Assembly: GCA_047971245.1 (NCBI GenBank)
Contig: JBKDZN010000219.1
Span: forward strand, 1 to 64,000
DNA length: 64,000 nucleotides
Source: CADEDH01 sp047971245
GTDB lineage: Bacteria; Actinomycetota; Acidimicrobiia; Acidimicrobiales; SZUA-35
Direction of reading: 5' to 3'
Below the pieces are notes generated by a model. The model ran no database searches and was not told the DNA's origin. It worked only from the letters and a program-made list of their open reading frames with translations. This document shows, one piece after another, positions 42,157-50,945 of this stretch. How positions within the stretch are numbered: position 1 is the stretch's first letter; the number at the start of each line of letters is the position of its first letter. The position numbers and the translations under genes were made by a program.

Positions 42157-42858
42157 GTGGCTGAGCTGGATCTGACCCCCGAGGAACTACGGGTACTGGG
42201 ATGCCTGGTGGAGAAGTCCTCCACCACCCCCGACCAGTACCCGTTGTCGACCAACGCCCTCACCACGGCGTGCAACCAGAAGACGAGCCGGGATCCGGTG
42301 GTCACCTATTCGACCCGGACCGTGATCGACACGATGTTGTCGCTCCGGGCCAAGGGCCTGGCCCGGACCGGCACCGCCGGCGGCCGGGTGGAGAAACACC
42401 GTCACGTCCTGGACGAGGCCCTCGGCCTCGACCCGGCCGAACAGGCCGTCCTGGCCGTGCTGGCGCTGCGGGGCCCCCAGTCCGCCCCCGAACTGCGGAC
42501 TCGCACCGAGCGCTATGTCGACCTGGCCCCCCCGGCGGAGGTGACGGCGGTGCTCCACCGCCTCGCCGAGCGCACCCCTCCCCTGGTCGCCGACATCGGC
42601 CGGGCGGCCGGCCAGGCCCAGAACCGCTGGGTCCAGCTCATCACCGACCCCGACCTGGCCTCCGAAACCCCGGCTCCGGTCGCCTCCAAACCGTCCGAAA
42701 CCTCCTGGCTGGCAGAGGTGGCCCCGGTGGTCCCCGCGGCGGGGCGACCGGGGCCCGAGGCGGGCGAGATCGACCTCGCCCGCCTCCTCGACCGGCTCAC
42801 CATGCTGGAGGCCCGAGTCGGTCACCTCGAAGCCGAGCTGGGGCTCCCGTCGTCCTAG
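42157..42858 (+). CDS. YceH-family (DUF480) winged-helix protein
   Basis: A 233-residue protein of the YceH/DUF480 family. LTPEELRVLGCLVEKSSTTPDQYPLSTNALTTACNQKTSRDPV is the diagnostic N-terminal winged-helix segment, and LGLDPAEQAVLAVLALRGPQSAPELRTRTER begins the second one. A C-terminal helix (LARLLDRLTMLEARVGHLEAELG) may be a coiled coil. The GTG giving VAELDLTPEE is chosen; the frame extends upstream without homology, across the start region of the divergent selenoprotein gene. The function is not settled; two winged helices suggest nucleic-acid binding. Confidence 0.88.
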   Translation: MAELDLTPEELRVLGCLVEKSSTTPDQYPLSTNALTTACNQKTSRDPVVTYSTRTVIDTMLSLRAKGLARTGTAGGRVEKHRHVLDEALGLDPAEQAVLAVLALRGPQSAPELRTRTERYVDLAPPAEVTAVLHRLAERTPPLVADIGRAAGQAQNRWVQLITDPDLASETPAPVASKPSETSWLAEVAPVVPAAGRPGPEAGEIDLARLLDRLTMLEARVGHLEAELGLPSS

Positions 42859-42939
42859 ACCCTCGTCTCCGAGGACCACACCAGGACGGTGACGGGTGGG
42901 CGCGCCGCACCTCCCGAGCGGGCCCGTTGGTCCCCTTCT

Positions 42940-42977
42940 GACCGTGCCAGCTCCGGGAACCTGGAGAGCCCACGGTC
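42940..42977. terminator. Two-step stem-loop between yceH and the thiolase gene
   Basis: GACCGTG and CACGGTC form a 7-bp outer stem; CTCC and GGAG form an inner one. A smaller hairpin (CCTCG-TCTC-CGAGG) lies at 42861-42874, right after the yceH stop. Both are in the 137-bp spacer between convergent genes. Confidence 0.55.
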
Positions 42978-42995
42978 GGAATGGGTCTGCTTCGG

Positions 42996-44201
42996 CTATA
43001 GGCGCTCGATGATCATGGACATGCCCTGGCCGCCACCGACGCACATGGTCTCCATCCCCACGGTCTTGTCGGCATCGATCAGGCCGTTGATCAGGGTGGT
43101 CATGATCCGGGCCCCGGTCATGCCGAACGGATGGCCCAGTGCGATCGCCCCACCGTTGACGTTGAGCTTGTCGTGATCGATGCCGAGGTACTCGGCCGAC
43201 GGCAGCACCTGAGCGGCGAACGCCTCGTTGATCTCGACCAGGTCGATGTCGTCGATGGTCATCCCGGCCCGGGACATGGCCATCCGGCAGGCCTCGATCG
43301 GACCGAGCCCCATGATCTCGGGGTTGAGCCCGGTGACCCCCGAGGCCACGATGCGGGCCAGCGGGGTGATCCCCAGCTCGGCGGCCCGGGTGTCACTCAT
43401 GACCATCACGGCCGCGGCCCCGTCGTTCAGGGGACAAGCGTTGCCGGCGGTCACGGTGCCGTCGGGACGGAACACCGGCTTGAGCTGGCTGACCGACTCG
43501 ATGGTGGTCCCCGGGCGGGGACCGTCGTCGGCGGCCAGCACCGTCCCGTCCGACAGGGTCACGGGGGTGATGTCGACCTCGAAGAAGCCACGGCTGATGG
43601 CGGCCTCGGCCCGGTTCTGGCTGCGCACCCCCCACGCGTCCTGGTCCTCCCGGCTCACCCCTTCCACCTGGGCCACGTTCTCGGCCGTCTGGCCCATGGC
43701 GATGTAGATGTCGGGCAGGCCGTCCGGTGGCGTCCACACCGGGGCGCCGCCCTCGGCCCGCTTGGCCGTCCGGTCCTGGGCGTCGGCGAACTTGGGGTTG
43801 TGGGCCGAGGCGTTGTCGGCCGACCCGTTGCCGTAACGGCTCACGAACTCGAGCCCGGCCGCGATGAAGGCGTCGCCCTCACCCGCCCGGATGGCGTGGG
43901 CGGCCATCCGGATGGTCTGCAACGACGACGAGCAGTACCGGTTGACGGTGACCCCGGGAACATTGGGGAGGCCGGCCTCGATGGCCACGACCCGGGCCAC
44001 GTTGAACCCCTGCTCCCCGGCCGGGGAGCCCGCACCCATCATGAGGTCCTCGACGGCGTTCGGGTCGAGCTGGGGCACCTTCTCCAGCAGCTTGGTGATG
44101 ATCTGGGCAGCGATGTTGTCGGGGCGTTCGTTGGCCAGCGACCCTTTGAATGCCCGGCCGATGGGGCTGCGAGCGGTGGCGACGATAACGGCTTCGGGCA
44201 T
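42996..44201 (-). CDS. Acetyl-CoA acetyltransferase (thiolase)
   Basis: A 401-residue thiolase. The nucleophilic Cys is in TVNRYCSSSLQTI, the catalytic His in GGAIALGHPFGMTGAR and the second Cys in METMCVGGGQGMSMI. NEAFAAQ provides the Asn of the oxyanion site. It condenses or cleaves acetyl groups on CoA thioesters, in beta-oxidation or ketone-body and polyester pathways. The RYCSSSLQ version is typical of FadA-like actinobacterial thiolases. It starts at ATG and has no operon partner here; the 323-bp upstream gap has the 73-bp repeats. Confidence 0.93.
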   Translation of the reverse strand: MPEAVIVATARSPIGRAFKGSLANERPDNIAAQIITKLLEKVPQLDPNAVEDLMMGAGSPAGEQGFNVARVVAIEAGLPNVPGVTVNRYCSSSLQTIRMAAHAIRAGEGDAFIAAGLEFVSRYGNGSADNASAHNPKFADAQDRTAKRAEGGAPVWTPPDGLPDIYIAMGQTAENVAQVEGVSREDQDAWGVRSQNRAEAAISRGFFEVDITPVTLSDGTVLAADDGPRPGTTIESVSQLKPVFRPDGTVTAGNACPLNDGAAAVMVMSDTRAAELGITPLARIVASGVTGLNPEIMGLGPIEACRMAMSRAGMTIDDIDLVEINEAFAAQVLPSAEYLGIDHDKLNVNGGAIALGHPFGMTGARIMTTLINGLIDADKTVGMETMCVGGGQGMSMIIERL

Positions 44202-44282
44202 GGAACAGCCTTCCTTGGAACAGGCGGTTGATTGGGGCCATCATGGTGCCAAACCCGCCGATACCGGTCCATTTCCGGGGCG

Positions 44283-44509
44283 GGCCCCGTGCTCACGGCT
44301 CTTCGGCCAAGGCCTCATCGCTCGGGGCCGGCAACCACTGACACCTCCCGCCTGAGGCCCCGTGCTCACGGCTCTTCGGCCAAGGCCTCATCGCTCGGGC
44401 CCGGCAACCACTGACACCTCCCCCCTGAGGCCCCGTGCTCACGGCTCTTCGGCCAAGGCCTCATCGCTCGGGCCCGGCAACCGCTGACACCTCCCCCCTG
44501 AGGCCCCGT
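44283..44509. repeat. Three tandem 73-bp repeats plus 8 bp
   Basis: Units begin at 44283, 44356 and 44429, each exactly 73 bases, with an 8-base fourth start at 44502. The unit begins GGCCCCGTGCTCACGGCTCT. Only three positions differ: 44337-region G/C changes in copy 1 and an A to G near the end of copy 3. The unit contains GGCCAAGGCC. It fills most of the gap between two divergent genes and ends next to the amidase -10 element. Confidence 0.95.
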
Positions 44510-44514
44510 AGGCT
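44509..44514 (+). promoter_or_regulatory. -10 element for the amidase gene
   Basis: TAGGCT begins where the fourth repeat copy stops. It is ten bases before the ATG at 44525. Confidence 0.4.
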
Positions 44515-44524
44515 GGGGTTCGTC

Positions 44525-45751
44525 ATGTGCGATGGCGACCTCGACCCCGACCGGCGCTGCGGCACCACGGCCGCGGCACCCCCCGCCCTGCTGGCCTGGG
44601 GACGGCGGGACGCCACCACCCCGGTGGCACGGCCCGCGGCAGTGTGGACCCGGCGCGGGGTGCTCGGCCTCGGCGTGGGCCTGATGGCGACCGCCCTGCT
44701 CCCGGTCCGGGCCGCGGCCGCCGACCGGCCGACCGGCCGGGGCCCCGCAGCCCCGGGTCCGGCCGGGGGCCCGGTTCCTGTGGTTCGTCCCGGCCGGGGC
44801 CTCGCCCAGGTGACCCCGCCCCCGATCCGGCCCCGGTCCGATTGGGGGTCCGATCTCCCGGTGACCGGCCCGATCGAACCCGAGGACGACGTCCGCTTCC
44901 TGCTCGTGCACCACACCGCGTCGTCCAACGACTACGGCCCCGACGACGTCCCGGGCCAGATCGAGACCTTCTACCGGCTCCACACCGGCCCGGAGAAGGG
45001 CTGGCCCGACGTGGCCTACAACTTCTTCGTCGACCGGTTCGGGGTCATCTGGGAGGGCCGTGAGGGCAGCCGGTCCGGACCGGTCCGGGGCGACGCCACC
45101 GGCGGCTCCCAGGGGTACGCCCAACTGTGCAGCCTGATCGGTGACTACACCTCCACACCGATGCCACCCGAGCAGGAAACCTCGCTCATCGCCCTGCTGG
45201 CCTGGTTGGCCGACCGGTACGCGATCGACACGACACCCGGATCGACGGTGACGTTCACGTCACGGGGATCGAACCGTTGGCCCGAGGGCGACCAGGTGAC
45301 TGCAGCCACTATCGCCGGGCACCGGGACATGTCGCAGACGGCCTGCCCGGGGGACGCCGTGTACGCCCGCCTGCCTGAAGCCGTCCCGGCCGCGGTTTCC
45401 GCCCTCCGGGCGGCAACGGCACCGCCGGAAGCGACGTCCACCACCCCGGCACCGGCGACGACCGCACCACCGCCGACCACCCCCGCACCGACGGTGACCA
45501 CGGTGCCGGCCACCGACACCGGCACTGCAGTGGGCGACGGGGCCGAGACCGCGGCGGCCGTCACCGAAACGGGGGGTGGGTCCGGGACCTCACCGACCCG
45601 TCTGGCCCTGGGCGCGGCCGCCGGGGCCGCCCTGGCCGGTGCGGCGGCCACGATTGCCGTCCGGGGCCGGGACGACGACGATCCAACGGACGGCCCCCGG
45701 CCCCGCACCGCCGACGGCGACGCCTACGACTACGGCTCCCCGTCCCGCTGA
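44525..45751 (+). CDS. Exported peptidoglycan-recognition N-acetylmuramoyl-L-alanine amidase
   Basis: A 408-residue protein with a twin-arginine-type signal (WTRRGVLGLGVGLMATALLP, Arg43-Arg44, ending RAAAA). The PGRP/amidase_2 domain covers about residues 90-300. Zinc ligands are His in FLLVHHTASS, His in IAGHRDMSQ and Cys in TACPGDA, which makes it an active cell-wall hydrolase rather than a binding-only PGRP. A Thr/Pro/Ala-rich stretch of about 60 residues and a C-terminal hydrophobic helix (LALGAAAGAALAGAAATIAV) followed by charged residues would tether it to the membrane. There is no LPxTG. It cuts between MurNAc and the stem peptide. Confidence 0.88.
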   Translation: MCDGDLDPDRRCGTTAAAPPALLAWGRRDATTPVARPAAVWTRRGVLGLGVGLMATALLPVRAAAADRPTGRGPAAPGPAGGPVPVVRPGRGLAQVTPPPIRPRSDWGSDLPVTGPIEPEDDVRFLLVHHTASSNDYGPDDVPGQIETFYRLHTGPEKGWPDVAYNFFVDRFGVIWEGREGSRSGPVRGDATGGSQGYAQLCSLIGDYTSTPMPPEQETSLIALLAWLADRYAIDTTPGSTVTFTSRGSNRWPEGDQVTAATIAGHRDMSQTACPGDAVYARLPEAVPAAVSALRAATAPPEATSTTPAPATTAPPPTTPAPTVTTVPATDTGTAVGDGAETAAAVTETGGGSGTSPTRLALGAAAGAALAGAAATIAVRGRDDDDPTDGPRPRTADGDAYDYGSPSR

Positions 45752-45792
45752 GCCGGCCCCGAGCACGGTCCGGGTTTCGCTCCGGAACGGTC

Positions 45793-46470
45793 ATGAGCTG
45801 GGCCGCCGCGGCCGACGGGGGCATGATGGAGCATCGCCACCCCGGTCGACGAACGGACCTGGACCCCGAACCCGCCCCGGCCCCCGCCGGACCGGCGGAC
45901 CGGGACGAGGGTCGGATCGACCCGGTGGCCCTGGCCCGCTTCGAGCAGGGCCTAGCCGAACTCGCGGCCCGGGAGCGGCACCGTCTGGGCCGTCGGCAGC
46001 TCTGGACGGCCCACCACTGGCCCGAGGACTACCCGGAGCGTTGTGTCCGGATCGGGGGACGGTGGGTGTGTCGCCGGTGTGCGGCCCTCTACCCGCTCGG
46101 GATCCTCGTGGCCGTGGTGTCGGCCATGGGCTACCCGCCGTGGCCGGAATCGTGGGACCCGTGGGCGATCTGGCTGCTGTCCTTACCGGCCACCATGGCC
46201 TATGTGGGTGAGGCCGTCGGCCTGTTCCGGTACCGGGCCCGGCTGCAGGTGGCCGCCACCCTCGTCACAGCGGTCGCCTTCGGCCGTGGTCTCGGCTACG
46301 AGCTGACCCAACGGTGGTCACCGGAGTTTTGGGGTCCCGTCGCCGTGTTCGGGGGGATCTGGTTCGCGGCCACCATAATCGGATCCCGACACCGAGCCGG
46401 TGGATCGGTGCCGGGAGTGGTTCACAGGGCGGCCACCGCCACGTCGAGCTCTTCCTCGGTGTTGAAGTAG
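45793..46470 (+). CDS. DUF2085-like membrane protein
   Basis: A 225-residue protein with an acidic, disordered N terminus and three to four membrane helices in the second half. The segment HHWPEDYPERCVRIGGRWVCRRCAALYPLG resembles DUF2085 proteins, whose Cys-x8-Cys-x2-Cys set sits at the membrane edge next to a first helix. Possible metal or disulfide role; function unknown. ATG at 45793 is used, though ATGs at 45823 and 45826 are possible. The last 49 bases overlap the 3' end of the class V aminotransferase gene on the other strand, which gives an odd Ser-rich tail. Confidence 0.65.
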   Translation: MSWAAAADGGMMEHRHPGRRTDLDPEPAPAPAGPADRDEGRIDPVALARFEQGLAELAARERHRLGRRQLWTAHHWPEDYPERCVRIGGRWVCRRCAALYPLGILVAVVSAMGYPPWPESWDPWAIWLLSLPATMAYVGEAVGLFRYRARLQVAATLVTAVAFGRGLGYELTQRWSPEFWGPVAVFGGIWFAATIIGSRHRAGGSVPGVVHRAATATSSSSSVLK

Positions 46471-47585
46471 TGGACCGACGCCCGGACCATTTCGGTGGTG
46501 GTCCGGCGGGTGGGATCGAAGGCACCAGGTTCGGGAAACACGAGGGAGGTGTTGACCCCCCAAGCCCGGAGGGCGGCGACCACAGCCCGGGCCGAACGCC
46601 CATCCACCGAGAAGGTAACGATGCCGCTCTGGCGGCCGGGCCCTTCCTCCACATTGACCAGTGGTTGCCCGTGGAGTCGTTCCCGGAGTCCGTCGGCCAG
46701 CTCCTCGACCCGTTTGGCGATGGAGTCGAGGCCGACCCGCAGGGCGTACTCGATCGCGGCCCCGAACCCGGCCTTGGCCGCCAGGTTGGTCTCGAACGTC
46801 TCGTATCGGCGGGCCCCGGGGGCGAGCTCGTAGCTCCAGTCACCGGTCCACCCCGCCGAACGGCTGTCCAGCACACGGGGGTCGAGCAGGCCCTCGATCC
46901 CCGACCGGACGTAGAGCAGCCCGGTTCCCCGCGGTCCCCGGAGGAACTTCCGCCCGGTGGTGACCAGGAAATCGCAGCCGATCTCCTCGACCGCGACCGG
47001 GATCTGGCCCACCGACTGGGCGGCATCGAGCAGGAACAGGGCGTCGGATCCGGCCACCACCCGGCCCACCTGTTCCACCGGGTTCACCAGGCCCCCGTCG
47101 GTGGGGACATGGGTGGCGCACACCAGCTTGACCCGCTCGTCGAGCAGCTTGGTGAGCGCCTCGATGGACACCTGGCCGTACTCGTCGTCGGGAATGAGTT
47201 CGACGTCGATCCCCCGGTCCCGCATCTGGATGAGGCCGAACGCGTTCGACACGTACTCCGCCGATGTGGCCAGCACCCGATCGCCGGGAATGAGCTTCAC
47301 CGAGTTGGCCGCGGTCCACCATCCCGCGGTGGCGCTGGTGGTGAAGGCGAGCTCGTCGGACCGGCAGCCGAGCAGCAGGGCCCCGGCCTGGTAGACCTGG
47401 TCGAGTTCCGCCGACCGGGCCACCGCCGTCTCGTAGGCACCCTTGTGGGCTTCGGCCCGCTGGTAGTTGATCACCGCCGCCAGGACCGGTTGGGGCACCA
47501 GCGATGCTCCGGCGTTGTTGAGGTGTATGACCTCCGTGCAACCGGGGGTATCGGCCCGGACGGCTTCGACGTCAACCGCGCTCAC
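46422..47585 (-). CDS. Class V aminotransferase-fold PLP enzyme (cysteine desulfurase/EgtE-like)
   Basis: A 387-residue fold-type I PLP protein of class V. HLNNAGASLVPQPVL, TTSATAGWWTAANS, CATHVPTDGGLVNPVE and LLDAAQSVGQIPV are landmarks; the PLP Lys is in TTGRKFLRGPRGTGLLYVR. The GRKFLRGPRGTG form is shared with a group that includes the ergothioneine C-S lyase EgtE and isopenicillin-N-epimerase-like proteins, rather than IscS. No egtABCD genes are in the window, so the role is open. GTG start is six bases after TAGGTT, so it is probably leaderless. Confidence 0.85.
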   Translation of the reverse strand: MSAVDVEAVRADTPGCTEVIHLNNAGASLVPQPVLAAVINYQRAEAHKGAYETAVARSAELDQVYQAGALLLGCRSDELAFTTSATAGWWTAANSVKLIPGDRVLATSAEYVSNAFGLIQMRDRGIDVELIPDDEYGQVSIEALTKLLDERVKLVCATHVPTDGGLVNPVEQVGRVVAGSDALFLLDAAQSVGQIPVAVEEIGCDFLVTTGRKFLRGPRGTGLLYVRSGIEGLLDPRVLDSRSAGWTGDWSYELAPGARRYETFETNLAAKAGFGAAIEYALRVGLDSIAKRVEELADGLRERLHGQPLVNVEEGPGRQSGIVTFSVDGRSARAVVAALRAWGVNTSLVFPEPGAFDPTRRTTTEMVRASVHYFNTEEELDVAVAAL

Positions 47586-47591
47586 CCTGCG

Positions 47592-47597
47592 AACCTA
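47592..47597 (-). promoter_or_regulatory. -10 element for class V aminotransferase gene
   Basis: Minus-strand TAGGTT lies six bases before the GTG at 47585. Confidence 0.5.
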
Positions 47598-47689
47598 CTT
47601 GTCGAAGCATCGGTTGGCCACGGGTGGTTCACCACGTTCACTCCACAGAAATCCGCCCGCCATGTCCTGTGCGGTCATGACGAATCACC

Positions 47690-48652
47690 TCATGACGGTT
47701 CCCGGAGCCCCGGCCGTGAACCGTCATCGTCCTCCGCTCCGGCCGGACCCGTTCCCGGGCCGACCGCACCGCCTCTGGATCGCCGCAGCGGTGCAACGAC
47801 GGTACCGCCGTCGGCGTCGAGCAACACCTGGACCGGTGTCCCGTAGGTCGCGGACAGGGTCTCGGCGGTGAGGACCTGACCGGGTGAACCCACGGCGGCG
47901 AGCCGGCCCCGGGTGAGCAGGGCGACGGTTCCGGCGAACCGGCCGGCCGTACCCAGATCATGGAGCGCGGTGATCACGGTCAACCCGAGGTCGACCCGCA
48001 GCGCCTCCACCGTTTCCATCACCGCGACCTGGGGGCCGAGGTCGAGGGCGCTGGTGGGCTCGTGGAGGACGAGCAACGACGGCTGCTGGGCCACCGCCCG
48101 GGCCAGGGTGACCCGTTGCACCTCGCCGCCGGACAGCTCGTCGAGGGGGCGGGCCGCGAACCGACCCAGGTCGAGGCGATCGAGGGCCTCGGCGGCCAGG
48201 TGTCGATCGGCGGCCGATTCGGCCGCCGGCCACCGCAGGTGGGCGGAGCGGCCCAGCAGGACGTACTCGGCCACGGTCATCCCCGGCGGCAACACCGGGC
48301 GCTGGGCCACGAAGGCCACCGCTCCCCGACGGGACGGACCGTCGCGATCGGTCCCTCGACCCCGGCGCGGCCACCGGAGGCCCCCGGCGGCAACCGGCGG
48401 GTGAACCGTCCCGTCGAACAGCACCCGGCCCTCATGATCGAGCAGGCCGACCACCGCTCGCAACAGGCTCGACTTGCCGGCCCCGTTCGGGCCGATCACG
48501 GCCATCCACCCACCGGCCGGGACGGTCAGGCTGACCCCGTCGACCACCACCCGCTCCCCGTAGCGCACCCCGACACCGTCGAGTTGCACCTCGGGTCCCC
48601 GCTCCGCCGGCTCCGCGTCGTCCCCGGCTTCGGTCACCACGGCCGCGGTCAC
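47690..48652 (-). CDS. btuD: Cobalamin ABC transporter ATP-binding protein
   Basis: A 320-residue ATPase of the FecE/BtuD type. Walker A is GPNGAGKS (54-61), Q-loop FVAQRPVLPPGM, signature LSGGEVQRVTLARA and H-loop TALHDLGTAG. Walker B reads LLVLHEPTSALDLG: His197 is in place of the usual Asp just before the catalytic Glu, which is unusual. A Gly/Arg-rich insert (about 85-110) and a disordered tail are present. GTG start overlaps the permease stop. It powers import by the BtuF-BtuC neighbours, and the cobalamin riboswitch upstream names the substrate. Confidence 0.85.
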   Translation of the reverse strand: MTAAVVTEAGDDAEPAERGPEVQLDGVGVRYGERVVVDGVSLTVPAGGWMAVIGPNGAGKSSLLRAVVGLLDHEGRVLFDGTVHPPVAAGGLRWPRRGRGTDRDGPSRRGAVAFVAQRPVLPPGMTVAEYVLLGRSAHLRWPAAESAADRHLAAEALDRLDLGRFAARPLDELSGGEVQRVTLARAVAQQPSLLVLHEPTSALDLGPQVAVMETVEALRVDLGLTVITALHDLGTAGRFAGTVALLTRGRLAAVGSPGQVLTAETLSATYGTPVQVLLDADGGTVVAPLRRSRGGAVGPGTGPAGAEDDDGSRPGLREPS

Positions 48653-49707
48653 CGCACGCCCCGGTTGGTCACCAGGATCAGGATGAAGAACGGGGCTCCG
48701 AGGAAGGCGGTGATGACCCCGATGGGGAGCTCGGCCGGGCTGGCCACGGTGCGAGCGGCCAGGTCGGCCACGACGAGCAGGGCGGCCCCACCGATGGCCG
48801 ACAGGGGCAGCACCACCCGGTAGCTGGTGCCGACGGTGAGGCGCACCAGGTGGGGGACGATGATGCCGACGAACGAGATGAGGCCGCTGACCGAGACGGC
48901 GGCGGCGGCGAGCAGGGACGCAGCCACCACCAGGACCACCCGCACCACGCCGGGCCGGACCCCGAGGGCGGCCGCCTCCTCATCACCGAGGCGGAGGACG
49001 TCGAGCTGGCGGCGCAGCAGCAGGATGACGGTGCCGCACACCACCAGGTAGGGCCCGAGTATGGCCACGTCCCCCCACCCCGCGGTGGAGACCCGGCCCA
49101 GGATCCAGGTGTAGACCTGGCGCAGGGTGTCGGCGTCACGGAGCTGCACATCGGTCTGGACCGCGGTGAAGAACGCGGCCACGGCGATCCCGGCCAGGAG
49201 CAGGGCCGCCGGGGTCGCCCCCGCGCCCCGGGCCACCAGCGCGGCCACGCTCACCGCCACCAGCGCCCCGGCGAACGCACCGACGGCCACCGCGTCGAAC
49301 GGGCCCCACCCCCCGGACAAGCCCCCGACGATCGCCACCGTGGCTCCGAGACCGGCCCCGGCGGCCACCCCCAGCAGGTACGGGTCGGCCAGGGGGTTGC
49401 GGAACACCCCCTGGTAGGTGGCGCCGCTGAGGGCCAGGGCCGAGCCGACCAGGCCGCCGAGCACGATCCGGGGCAGTCGCCACTGCCAGAGGGCCACGGC
49501 CTGCTGGTCGGTGAGCCCGCTGGTGAGCGGCAGGCCGGGAATCCGGCCGAGCACCTCGACGACCACCGGCCGCACCCCCAGGTCGAGCGGGCCCACCACC
49601 GCGCTCAGCACGGCGGCGCCGACCACCACGGCCAGGGCCACGGCCACGGCGAGCGGCGGCAACCGGTAGGCCCGGTCCAGGGCCCGCTCGGGCCCGGTGG
49701 TGGTCAT
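48649..49707 (-). CDS. btuC: Cobalamin ABC transporter permease
   Basis: A 352-residue permease of the FecCD/BtuC family with about ten membrane helices. LWQWRLPRIVLGGLVGSALALSGATYQGVFRNPLADPYLLGVAAGAGLGA is the conserved N-terminal half, and SGLISFVGIIVPHLVRLTVGTSYRVVLPLSA carries the coupling helix that contacts the ATPase. The ATG giving MTTTGPERAL overlaps the stop of the binding-protein gene by one base (TGATG). It should form the BtuC2D2 membrane complex. Confidence 0.9.
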   Translation of the reverse strand: MTTTGPERALDRAYRLPPLAVAVALAVVVGAAVLSAVVGPLDLGVRPVVVEVLGRIPGLPLTSGLTDQQAVALWQWRLPRIVLGGLVGSALALSGATYQGVFRNPLADPYLLGVAAGAGLGATVAIVGGLSGGWGPFDAVAVGAFAGALVAVSVAALVARGAGATPAALLLAGIAVAAFFTAVQTDVQLRDADTLRQVYTWILGRVSTAGWGDVAILGPYLVVCGTVILLLRRQLDVLRLGDEEAAALGVRPGVVRVVLVVAASLLAAAAVSVSGLISFVGIIVPHLVRLTVGTSYRVVLPLSAIGGAALLVVADLAARTVASPAELPIGVITAFLGAPFFILILVTNRGVR

Positions 49708-50741
49708 CAGCCGGTGGGGGCGCTCACCCCGGCGGTTACCGCGTCGAGGAGCTCCACCACTCGTGGCCCCCACCGGGAGGCGATGTCGGCGTCGACCTCG
49801 ATCACCGAACCGGTCTCGACCGCGGTGAGCTGATCCCAGCCCGGCCGGGCGGCGATGTCGGCGGCGGTGTAGCCGTAGGCGTCGGTGAACACGATCACCG
49901 TCGGGTCGGCCCCGAGGATCTCCTCAGCCTGGAGCTGGGGGTAGCCGGTCCGGTCCGGGTCGGCGGCGTCCGCGATGTTCTCCCAGCCGAGGAGGTCGTA
50001 GAGCTGGCCGATGAAGCTGGCCGACGAGGCGCTGAAGAAGGTGTCGTCGAGCTCGTGGTACACCCGCACCGGTTCGGTCGGGGTGGGCTGGTCGGCCACC
50101 GCAGCCTCCACGCCGGCGCGGATCTGGGCGTTGGTGGCGGCCGATTCGTTCAGATGACCGGTCGCCATCCCCAACAGGGCGATCTGGTCGTAGGTGTCGT
50201 CGAGGCTCTGCGCCGCCGGGAGGATCAGCACGGGGACGTCGATGTCGTCCATCCCGGCCACCACGACCGGGTCGGCCTGGGACATCACCAGCAGATCGGG
50301 CTGGTAGGCGGCGATGGCTTCGAGGTTCGGCTCGAAGGCCGAGAGATCGGTGGTGGGCGCTTCGGGCGGGTAGTTGGAGTACGAGTCAGCCGCTTCCACC
50401 TGGTCACCGGCCCCGATGGCGAACAGCATCTCCGTACCGGTCGGGCTGAGCGACACGATGCGTTCCGGGGCGGCGGGGATGGTCACGGTGCCTTCCGGGG
50501 TGTCGAGCTGGACCGGGAACGCACCGTCGGTGTTGTCGACCGGGCCGGCGTCGGCCGCCCCGGTCGAGGTGGTGCCGTCCTCCGCCTCGGCGCCCTCCGG
50601 TGCCGTCGTGTCGGCACCGTCACCGGTGGCGGTGTCGGTGGTGGTGGCGCTGTCGCTGCAGGCCGCCAGGATGCCGGCGAGCAGGCCCAACAGCACGAGG
50701 ATGACGGCGCGACGGCCCCCGCGAGGGTGATGACGGAGCAT
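49707..50741 (-). CDS. btuF: Cobalamin-binding lipoprotein of ABC transporter
   Basis: A 344-residue substrate-binding lipoprotein. LVLLGLLAGILAAC is a lipid signal with lipidated Cys28, followed by a Thr/Asp/Gly-rich tether. The mature part has two Rossmann-like lobes joined by a helix (class III fold): PERIVSLSPTGTEMLFAIGAGDQVEA, FEPNLEAIAAYQPDLLVMS and YHELDDTFF. The gene follows a cobalamin riboswitch whose hairpin can hide its ribosome site, so it is the first gene of a B12-repressed btuFCD operon. Confidence 0.9.
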   Translation of the reverse strand: MLRHHPRGGRRAVILVLLGLLAGILAACSDSATTTDTATGDGADTTAPEGAEAEDGTTSTGAADAGPVDNTDGAFPVQLDTPEGTVTIPAAPERIVSLSPTGTEMLFAIGAGDQVEAADSYSNYPPEAPTTDLSAFEPNLEAIAAYQPDLLVMSQADPVVVAGMDDIDVPVLILPAAQSLDDTYDQIALLGMATGHLNESAATNAQIRAGVEAAVADQPTPTEPVRVYHELDDTFFSASSASFIGQLYDLLGWENIADAADPDRTGYPQLQAEEILGADPTVIVFTDAYGYTAADIAARPGWDQLTAVETGSVIEVDADIASRWGPRVVELLDAVTAGVSAPTG

Positions 50742-50749
50742 GTACGGAT

Positions 50750-50769
50750 ACCTCCTTCGGCTCGGAGGT
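50750..50769 (-). promoter_or_regulatory. Hairpin hiding the btuF ribosome site
   Basis: ACCTCC (50769-50764) pairs with GGAGGT (50755-50750), around GAGCCGAA. The second arm is the Shine-Dalgarno sequence, nine bases before the ATG, so folding would block translation. Confidence 0.65.
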
Positions 50770-50824
50770 CACGTACGCAGCCAGGGCGACGAGGTCCTTC
50801 CTCCGAGGAACCAACTTCGCTGGA

Positions 50825-50945
50825 GGCTCCCCCAGGCGACCTGGCTCACCCCCGGACGAGGGTTCACAGTTGCGGGACAGCGCCGGATTCGCACCGGACT
50901 TCGCTGGAGGAGACACAGCGCCACCGCTGTCGATTCGGTGACGCC
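50825..50945 (-). promoter_or_regulatory. Cobalamin riboswitch
   Basis: Minus-strand order: AGTCCGGTGCGAATCCGG, then GCTGTCCCGCAACTGTGAA, a short hairpin arm (CCCTCGTCCGGGGGT), and the B12 box GAGCCAGGTCGCCTGG. These are the core elements of the cobalamin aptamer. The arm between the CGCAACTG and the B12 box is much shorter than in the long AdoCbl class. A 13-base repeat (ACTTCGCTGGAGG on the plus strand) occurs at 50898-50910 and 50814-50826, once in the aptamer and once in the platform. Confidence 0.88.

Noticed and set aside
44283..44509. CRISPR-like array
   Set aside because: The whole 73-bp unit is repeated with no variable spacers.
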